Program-made: the position numbers and the translations under genes | From: Bryobacterales bacterium | GTDB lineage: Bacteria; Acidobacteriota; Terriglobia; Bryobacterales; Bryobacteraceae | Length of the DNA stretch: 41,678 bases | Direction of reading: 5' to 3' | Assembly (NCBI GenBank): GCA_020847895.1 | Contig: JADLBG010000068.1 | Span: 1 to 41,678, forward strand | The notes under the pieces: model-generated | Told to the model about the DNA's origin: nothing | The model's input: the letters and a program-made list of their open reading frames with translations, nothing else | Database searches by the model: none | In this document: piece by piece, positions 35,087-41,678 of the stretch | How positions within the stretch are numbered: position 1 is the first letter of the stretch | How the letters are laid out: each line of letters opens with the position of its first letter

Positions 35087-38000
35087 GGCGCCGACCAGAG
35101 CAGTTTCAAGGCGAACTGCACCTGCCGGTTAGGGTTGGCGGTGGAGGTGATCTGCGCCGTCTGAGGCTGGCCGATCACGTGATTCGGCATCCCGAATTGC
35201 GTCCGGTTGAAGAGGTTATAGAATTCGCCGCGGAACTCCAGGCGGAAGTCTTCTCTCAGGCGAATCGGAATGAAGCGGTGCAGCGCAAAGTCCACGTTGT
35301 TTGTTCCGGGGCCGTACAAACCGTTGCGGCCGCCGTTCCCGTAAGTGTACGCCGCGGGAGTGACGAAACAGCTTGCGTCGTAATAGCGGTTTGGCGTCCA
35401 GTTGGAAAGGGCGCCGTTGCAGACACGGTTGGGCCAGTTGGTTGTGCCCATGTTCAGGTTGTCGAGCGGCAGTACCACGGTAAAGGGCGTGCCGTCCTGC
35501 GCCGTCCAGATGCCGCTGACCTGCCAGTCGCCGAGGACTACCCGGCCCGCGCCCGACTGCAGGTACTTGCGTCCCTTGCCGAACGGCGGGTCCCACGTCA
35601 GGCTGAGAACGCTGCGCAGCGGCGAATTCGACGTCATGGGCCCGCGCTCCGCTCGCAGGTCGTACGGATTTTGAATCCCCTCGGCGGCCCCGCAATAGGA
35701 ACAGCCGTCCAGGCCGACGCCGGAGTTCAGGTCAATCCCCCGGCCCCAGGTGAAGCTGTGCAGAAACGCCAACCCATGCGACATGTGGCGCTCCAACCGC
35801 GTGGACAATCCCTCGTAGTAACTCCGTCCAAATGGAAGATAGGACGTGATCGGAGCCAGCGTGACCGCTCCAAACCGCCGCCGCGTCGCAATCCCGCCCG
35901 GACCCGGCGTCAACGGCTGATTGGCGGGCACGGCATTCCAAAGCCCGTAGCTGTTATTGCCGACATACGTCACTTCCAGCACTGTATCCCGCAAAACTTG
36001 TTTTTGCAGGCTCAGGTTCCACTGGTTGACCACCGGAGCCTTCCAGTAATCCGGCCAGTAGATTAATGTGGATGTCGCTGAGCGGAGGAATACGAATTCC
36101 CGCGGAGTGGCCGTCTTGGGTAACGGCAGGCTGCCGCTCAGATTAAACGCCGTGGACGGCGACACGCGATCGCCGTCGACATTCACGCTGCCGTACCCGA
36201 CGAACGGCGGATTGTTGGTCATCATGTTCCCCACCCCGGCCTGTTCATCGGGATTGCCATAGAACATGCCGTAACCGCCGCGGATGGTCAGGTCGCCTGT
36301 GTGGGGGACGCGGTAGGCAAAGCCGAAGCGCGGCGCGAAGTTGTTGCGGTCGGCGCGCATCAGCCCCCGCGGGTTGCCGTTCAGGCCGGCAAAGATCATC
36401 TTTCCGAAGTCCTTGGATCCCTCGTCGATGATGAAGTCGGCATAGCGGTCATCCACGTCGTAAATGGGGAAGTAGAGTTCATAGCGCAGGCCTAAGTTGA
36501 GAGTAAGCCGAGGGGTAACTTTCCAATCGTCCTGAAAGTAAGCAAAGGTGTTGGTGGAACGCAGATTGCTGACTCCCGTGCTGCTGCTGCGCACGGTGTT
36601 GGCAAGCCCCAACAGCAGATCGGCGAGCCCGGCGCCGGTGCCGGGGCGCGACTGCGGATTTTGTGTGTAGCTCCCGTCGAAGGTGAACGCGCCGCGGCCC
36701 TGCAGCGTCGTGAACGTGTACATCTTCTGGAACTGGTAGGTGAAGCCCATCTTGAGAATGTGGTTGCCGATGATCTTTGTGGCGTTATCGGAAACCTCCC
36801 AGGTGGCTGAAGTTTTCGCCAGCGGGACATTGGTCAGGCCCGTAGGCTGCGCGCCTAAAACCGTGAGTCCGTTTACGTTGAAGGTCGGCGTGCTGCTGTC
36901 CACTCCCGGCGCCAGCGCGCCCGGAATGACCTCATTCCTGGCGAGCACGGCATCCTTGTCGATGCCCGGACGCGTCCAGGCGAAGCGCAATTCATTCACC
37001 AGCGTGGGGCTGAACGCGCGCGTATAGCCGAGGCCGAGATTCCAGGCAGGCATATGCTGGTTGACGCCCGTCCCCGCCGGTTCCGGCAGCGCTGCATCGG
37101 CGTTGATTGTGCCGCGGTTCATTCCGAAGCGCGCGAAAAAACTATCCTTCTCGCTCAGCGTGTAATCGTGGCGGACCGTCAGGTTTTGCAGGCTCGTGCC
37201 ATACGTGGCGTTGCGGACATAGTTCGAGCCGGCGGCGGGGAGGTTAGGATCGGGGTACGACGCGGCGAGTGACTTTCCAATGGAATTGAACGCCGCCGCC
37301 GGCACGGTGTTGTTGGGATACAGTGTGCGTGTTGCGGCGGCGCCCGTTCCCGCCGTGCTGAACGGATCAAAGATTGCGTTCGGGAACACCCCGTTCTTCA
37401 TCGCCGGAGAAGGCACCGTGGAGATGTTGGTCTGCAACTGGCGGATTTCGGTCCCCTGGTAGGCGCCGAACAGGAAGGCCTTGTTCTTCTTGATAGGGCC
37501 GCCCAGCGATCCGCCGAACTGGTTATACGACAGGTGCGGCACAGGGCCCGGGGGCGCGAAAAAATCCCTCGCTCCCACCGCGCTGTTGCGAAGAAAATCG
37601 AACGCCGATCCGTGGATCTCATTCGTCCCGCTCTTGGTAACCACGCTCACTACGCCGCCCGCTGAACTTCCATACTCCGCCGAGAAGTTCCCGGTCTGCA
37701 CCTTGAACTCCTGGATGGCTTCGAGTGACGGACGAAGCGCGTCGCGCTGGTGATTGTCGATGCCGCGGATCTGCGACTGGTTGCTGCCGCCATCGAGCAG
37801 ATACTGGTTCTGCATCCCGCGGTTCCCATATGCCGAAAAACTCTGATCCTTGTTCGCCGACGGCACAAGGCCTGGCGTAAGCAGCGAAAGTTGCATGTAG
37901 TTCCGGCCGTTGAGCGGCAATTGCTGCGTCGTACGGTCGTCAATCACCTGGCCGAGTGCGTTTGTCGACGTGTTCAGCAGCGGCGTCTGCGCCTCGATGG

Positions 38001-38355
38001 TGACCGACTGTGTCGTCTCGCCGAGTTCGAGAGTCACCCGCAGCGAGACCGTTTCCGTCACACGCAGCACCACGCCGCGCTGCGTCGTCGTGCGGAAGCC
38101 CTGCTTCTCAATCTTGACGTCGTAGACGCCGGGGTTCAGCAGCGGAATAGCCGCCAGCCCGGTGGGCCCGGTAGCCACGGATCGCACCAGCGAACCTGTC
38201 TCGGTTCCGGTGACGGTGACCCTGGCATCGGCCAGAATTGCCCCCGAGGGGTCGCTGACGAGGATGTCAATCTCCCCTCCGGCTGACTGCGCCCGCAGCG
38301 CCGGCAGCGCTGACAGAAGGATAGATAACAGAAAGAATCTTAGCTTGCCTTGCAT
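34948..38355 (-). CDS. Oar-like TonB-dependent receptor with carboxypeptidase-regulatory N-terminus
   Basis: GGEIDILVSDPSGAILADARVTVTG; QLPLNGRNYMQLSLLTPGLVPS; EFKVQTGNFSAEYGSSAGGVVSVVTKSGTNEIHGSAFDFLRNS. Confidence 0.93.
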   Translation of the reverse strand: MQGKLRFFLLSILLSALPALRAQSAGGEIDILVSDPSGAILADARVTVTGTETGSLVRSVATGPTGLAAIPLLNPGVYDVKIEKQGFRTTTQRGVVLRVTETVSLRVTLELGETTQSVTIEAQTPLLNTSTNALGQVIDDRTTQQLPLNGRNYMQLSLLTPGLVPSANKDQSFSAYGNRGMQNQYLLDGGSNQSQIRGIDNHQRDALRPSLEAIQEFKVQTGNFSAEYGSSAGGVVSVVTKSGTNEIHGSAFDFLRNSAVGARDFFAPPGPVPHLSYNQFGGSLGGPIKKNKAFLFGAYQGTEIRQLQTNISTVPSPAMKNGVFPNAIFDPFSTAGTGAAATRTLYPNNTVPAAAFNSIGKSLAASYPDPNLPAAGSNYVRNATYGTSLQNLTVRHDYTLSEKDSFFARFGMNRGTINADAALPEPAGTGVNQHMPAWNLGLGYTRAFSPTLVNELRFAWTRPGIDKDAVLARNEVIPGALAPGVDSSTPTFNVNGLTVLGAQPTGLTNVPLAKTSATWEVSDNATKIIGNHILKMGFTYQFQKMYTFTTLQGRGAFTFDGSYTQNPQSRPGTGAGLADLLLGLANTVRSSSTGVSNLRSTNTFAYFQDDWKVTPRLTLNLGLRYELYFPIYDVDDRYADFIIDEGSKDFGKMIFAGLNGNPRGLMRADRNNFAPRFGFAYRVPHTGDLTIRGGYGMFYGNPDEQAGVGNMMTNNPPFVGYGSVNVDGDRVSPSTAFNLSGSLPLPKTATPREFVFLRSATSTLIYWPDYWKAPVVNQWNLSLQKQVLRDTVLEVTYVGNNSYGLWNAVPANQPLTPGPGGIATRRRFGAVTLAPITSYLPFGRSYYEGLSTRLERHMSHGLAFLHSFTWGRGIDLNSGVGLDGCSYCGAAEGIQNPYDLRAERGPMTSNSPLRSVLSLTWDPPFGKGRKYLQSGAGRVVLGDWQVSGIWTAQDGTPFTVVLPLDNLNMGTTNWPNRVCNGALSNWTPNRYYDASCFVTPAAYTYGNGGRNGLYGPGTNNVDFALHRFIPIRLREDFRLEFRGEFYNLFNRTQFGMPNHVIGQPQTAQITSTANPNRQVQFALKLLWSAPQNSSLKMAIMYSRPPCPEKLPWLPLILPKFWGLRKSTVFPGRLKK

Positions 38356-38387
38356 GATAACTCCCCTCGAGCCGTCCGGTTGCTCGC

Positions 38388-40055
38388 CTATTCGGCAATT
38401 GTCAGCAACTCGGCTTGCAGCTTTCGGAACGCGGCGGCATCCCGCACGTAGCCGGTCAGTTCGGGAATCGCGGATCGCGCCAGCCGCCCCGCCTTCCCCT
38501 CGTTACGGACAGCGGCTGACTTCAACAACTCGTAATCCTCGATGCCTTCCATCATCGCCTCCAGCCGGATCGAGCTGTGAATACTCTTGCCTTCTTTCCA
38601 CGGATAGGTGAGGAAGGCGTCTCCGGCCGGCAGCAGATCGTGGCCCGCGTTGATGATCGGCTGCGTGTCCGCGTAGGGATCCTCCGTCCAGTAGTTGCCT
38701 CCCCAGTGCAGGAAGCCCGTAAAACCGTACCTGAAATTGAACCAGTGCAGAAGCCGGGTTTTGACCAGCGGCTGCTGGATGAACCGGTTCAGGTGCCGGC
38801 CTTGCGGATACAGGCATGTGTAATACCAGGCCTGGCCGCCCTTCTCTACGTGCCGCCGGATCGCATCGAAGGCATCGTCGAATCTGCCGAGTTGCGGTAC
38901 CCAAATGTCGCACGCCTCGCCGAGCAATCCGGCCGTCTGATCGATCGCGTCGATCGTCTTTACCCCCGGCATGGCTTTGCGCGCCAGTCCCACATATCGC
39001 ATGTAGACCGGCGGTTCGGCGCCGTGCGCTTCGTCGAGAACATGCTGCACATACCGGTCGAGCCGGCCTTTCTCCTTCAGGTGCGCATAAAGCGCCGGCA
39101 GAAAGGAGTTGACGTGGGCTTCGGCGCGCGGGTCGTCCGGGTCGAGCGCCGCTCTCTTCACTTCGCCGCTCTCCACCACGAATGCGGGCACTATCAGCGG
39201 CGAGTTGTATCCGGAAGCCCTGCTCAGAAGGTGGCCGCCTTCGATCACCCCGGCCGCCCCCGCCTTCTCAAAGATTTCGATAAAGCGGTCAAGCCGCGAG
39301 AAATCGTAGGAGACCCGTCCCCCGTTTTCCCGCGCCACTGTCAAGTCCAGAACAGGCGTCAGGATCACGTTCTGCCGGTGCTCCCCGAGCACTCGCGCGA
39401 TGTTCCCCAGAACCTCCCAATAGCGCTCCGGGCTGCCATCGAGATCGTAATAGCGCCCCAGCCTCTCTTCCTCGAACGTGAACCAGTTCGTCACCAGGAG
39501 CGTCTGTTTCGGAACCGTCGCTTTCGCCACCCGGATCTCGAACGGCAGCGTGGCCACTTTCTGTTTTCCCGCCTTAAACACCGCCCGCCCGCCGTAGGAG
39601 CCCGGCTTCGTGCCCGCGGACGCGAACACCGTAATCCATACCGCCGTCGTCTCGTTCCCCGGCAGGCGGAACGAAGCCTCTTCGAACAATGGATCGGGGA
39701 ATCTTCCAGGAGCGCCGCGGATCAGTTCATCAGCCGGCGACTTCGGCGGATCGGAACGGACGGGCACGTAGCCCACTCTCCGCACCGTGGTCTTCAACCC
39801 GCCCCGCAGTTCTATCGTAACCTCGAGTTTCTCCACCGCATCGTCCGGCCGCACGGCGAACTGCAAACTCGTGTGCCCGTTTCGAGCGATTGCCCAAGGC
39901 TGGCGGCTTACTTCGTTTGTCCCGGTCTTGTCGTCCGGAAATACTTTAATGAGCGAATCCACCTGCCAAATCGATATCCTCGGCGAGGCCCAAGCCAGTA
40001 TGCCGCCGAGTAGCAAGCACCCCGCAACGCGAGCGAAACACATGGGCTTGATCAT
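38388..40055 (-). CDS. DUF4091 domain-containing, glycoside hydrolase-like secreted protein
   Basis: VQHVLDEAHGAEPPVYMRYVGLARKAMPG; WYYTCLYPQGRHLNRFIQQPLVKTRLLHWFNFRYGFTGFLHWGGNYW. Confidence 0.88.
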   Translation of the reverse strand: MIKPMCFARVAGCLLLGGILAWASPRISIWQVDSLIKVFPDDKTGTNEVSRQPWAIARNGHTSLQFAVRPDDAVEKLEVTIELRGGLKTTVRRVGYVPVRSDPPKSPADELIRGAPGRFPDPLFEEASFRLPGNETTAVWITVFASAGTKPGSYGGRAVFKAGKQKVATLPFEIRVAKATVPKQTLLVTNWFTFEEERLGRYYDLDGSPERYWEVLGNIARVLGEHRQNVILTPVLDLTVARENGGRVSYDFSRLDRFIEIFEKAGAAGVIEGGHLLSRASGYNSPLIVPAFVVESGEVKRAALDPDDPRAEAHVNSFLPALYAHLKEKGRLDRYVQHVLDEAHGAEPPVYMRYVGLARKAMPGVKTIDAIDQTAGLLGEACDIWVPQLGRFDDAFDAIRRHVEKGGQAWYYTCLYPQGRHLNRFIQQPLVKTRLLHWFNFRYGFTGFLHWGGNYWTEDPYADTQPIINAGHDLLPAGDAFLTYPWKEGKSIHSSIRLEAMMEGIEDYELLKSAAVRNEGKAGRLARSAIPELTGYVRDAAAFRKLQAELLTIAE

Positions 40056-40095
40056 ATCACCGCACGCGCGCGATAGATCCCGCCCCCATCAGCCC

Positions 40096-41001
40096 TCAGC
40101 CGTGCCTGATGAACGTGCCCTCGTTCAATTCCCGCATCGCCTGCCGCAACTGCTCCTGCGTATTCATCACGATGGGACCATACCACGCTACCGGTTCCTC
40201 CAGCGGCCTGCCGGAAACCAGCAGAAACCGGATCCCCTCGGGTCCCGCCTGCACGGCAACCTCATCGCCGCGGTCGAACAGCACCAGAGAATGGTTCCGG
40301 GCATCGTACACCGGACCTGCCTCCGGTTGCGCCGCCTGTTCGGTGAGCACCGCGCGAGGGTCGGACGAGTCGCGGAACGTTCCGGCGCCCGCGAAGACGT
40401 AGGCGAAGGCGTTACGCGTCGTCTCCACCTTCAGCCTCTTCGTCTTACCTGGCGGAACCGAGATGTCCAGGTAGTTCGGATCAGCCGCTACTCCCTCCAC
40501 CGGGCCGCGCTTGCCCCAGAACTCTCCCGAGATCACACGGGCCTTCGTCCCGTCGTCGTCCGTCACCTCCGGAATGGCGGCTGACGGAATGTCCTGATAC
40601 CGCGGATCCATCATCTTCAGCGACGCCGGCAGATTCGCCCACAACTGAAAACCGTGCATCCGGCCTCGCGGGTCTCCCTTCGGCATCTCCTGGTGCAGAA
40701 TGCCGCTGCCCGCCGTCATCCACTGCACGTCCCCGGCTGTCATCGTTCCGCGGTTCCCCAGGCTGTCCCCGTGCTCCACCGAACCGGCCAGCACATAAGT
40801 GATGGTCTCAATCCCGCGGTGCGGATGCCAGGGAAACCCCGCCAGATAATCCGCCGGATTATCGTTCCGAAAGTCATCGAGCAGCAGGAACGGATCGAAA
40901 TCTTTCGTCTTCCCGAATCCGAAAGCCCGCTGCAGTTTCACCCCTGCCCCTTCAATCGTGGGTGTGGTCTGAATAACTTGTCTGATCGGTCGCAGTGACA
41001 T
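40096..41001 (-). CDS. Pirin family protein
   Basis: FDPFLLLDDFRNDNPADYLAGFPWHPHRGIETITYVLAGSVEHGDSLGNRGTMTAGDVQWMTAGSGILHQEMP. Confidence 0.95.
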   Translation of the reverse strand: MSLRPIRQVIQTTPTIEGAGVKLQRAFGFGKTKDFDPFLLLDDFRNDNPADYLAGFPWHPHRGIETITYVLAGSVEHGDSLGNRGTMTAGDVQWMTAGSGILHQEMPKGDPRGRMHGFQLWANLPASLKMMDPRYQDIPSAAIPEVTDDDGTKARVISGEFWGKRGPVEGVAADPNYLDISVPPGKTKRLKVETTRNAFAYVFAGAGTFRDSSDPRAVLTEQAAQPEAGPVYDARNHSLVLFDRGDEVAVQAGPEGIRFLLVSGRPLEEPVAWYGPIVMNTQEQLRQAMRELNEGTFIRHG

Positions 41002-41056
41002 CACAACCTCCTTAATACTGCCCCTGTCCATTCCATCCGTCCGTCAGGCCCATCCC

Positions 41057-41611
41057 TCAAGCCTTGACGAACTGAACGTCCAGAGTGATCGTAACTTCGT
41101 CCCCCACCAGAATCCCGCCTGCTTCGAGCGCGGCGTTCCAGGTGAGGCCGTAGTCCTTTCGGTTGATCTTGGTGGCTGCCGACAATCCGATGCGCGTATT
41201 GCCCCACGGATCCTTGTTCGGCGGAGTCGGCCCTTCCACCTCGAAAACAACTGCTCGCGTAACCCCGTGAATCGTCAGGTCGCCCGTAACCGCCAGTTCA
41301 TCGCCCTTCCGCTCTATCTTCGTTGACCGGAACGTCAGCGACGGGTATTTCTCCACATCGAAAAAGTCCGCGCTCTTCAGGTGTCCGTCGCGCTGAGCGT
41401 CCCGGGTCTGGATTGAAGAAGCATCGATGGTTGCCTCCACGCGTGAGTTGGCAATCTGGCTCTCGTCCAGTGTGAGGACGCCTGAAATTCCCGTGAACTG
41501 CCCTCTCACGTTCGAGATCATCATGTGTTTCACCTTGAACTCGGCCACGGAGTGAACCGGGTCCAGATTCCAGGTTGTCGCCGTTGGCGACGCGGTAGAT
41601 GTGGTGCTCAT
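41057..41611 (-). CDS. YceI family protein
   Basis: TWNLDPVHSVAEFKVKHMMISNVRGQFTGISGVLTLDE; DLTIHGVTRAVVFEVE. Confidence 0.93.
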   Translation of the reverse strand: MSTTSTASPTATTWNLDPVHSVAEFKVKHMMISNVRGQFTGISGVLTLDESQIANSRVEATIDASSIQTRDAQRDGHLKSADFFDVEKYPSLTFRSTKIERKGDELAVTGDLTIHGVTRAVVFEVEGPTPPNKDPWGNTRIGLSAATKINRKDYGLTWNAALEAGGILVGDEVTITLDVQFVKA

Positions 41612-41678
41612 CAGTTTTGTTCCTTTCCAATCAGATTCCATGCGGTCCATCCACTTTTCCAATATACTTGTTTGAACA

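Noticed and set aside
34097-36066. ORFs 34097..35041 (-) and 34537..36066 (+) within the TonB receptors
   Set aside because: Shadow frames of beta-barrel coding sequence without protein-like features.
1-41678. CRISPR arrays, tRNA/rRNA genes, transposases or phage genes
   Set aside because: No direct-repeat arrays, no tRNA/rRNA-like tracts and no transposase, integrase or phage motifs were seen by eye; a tRNAscan/ISfinder run would be needed to exclude small ones.

Overview
GC-rich bacterial chromosomal window. The gene content (Oar-type TonB-dependent receptors with carboxypeptidase-regulatory N-termini, DUF362, DUF4159, DUF4091, PIG-L) suggests an Acidobacteriota (Bryobacterales/Solibacter-like) genome; this is inferred, with no search run. 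I support about 27 intact CDSs plus several gene remnants. I saw no rRNA, tRNA, CRISPR array or transposase. Main content: (i) a minus-strand block with a PIG-L deacetylase, a beta-propeller/PHP-like protein, a propeller-like secreted protein and an NlpC/P60-like protein; (ii) a VapBC module with a catalytic Asp-to-Asn change and a leaderless-looking promoter, flanked by decayed sulfatase and tannase fragments; (iii) an SH3b lipoprotein and a signal-less Amidase_2/PG-binding protein; (iv) tandem DUF362 genes; (v) a 1695-aa protein combining two alpha/beta-hydrolase modules (one with a Gly at the nucleophile position), a CHAT caspase-like protease and a TPR/TRAFs-binding-like tail, which is the best candidate for an unusual system; (vi) a stand-alone quinol NO reductase with a GTGA-N6-TCAC operator; (vii) a coupled M81 peptidase/enolase/MFS/esterase cluster; (viii) two convergent, overlapping TonB-dependent receptors, one with a 48-aa tail antisense to the other; (ix) DUF4091, pirin and YceI genes. 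Every tail-to-tail gene pair in the window overlaps.
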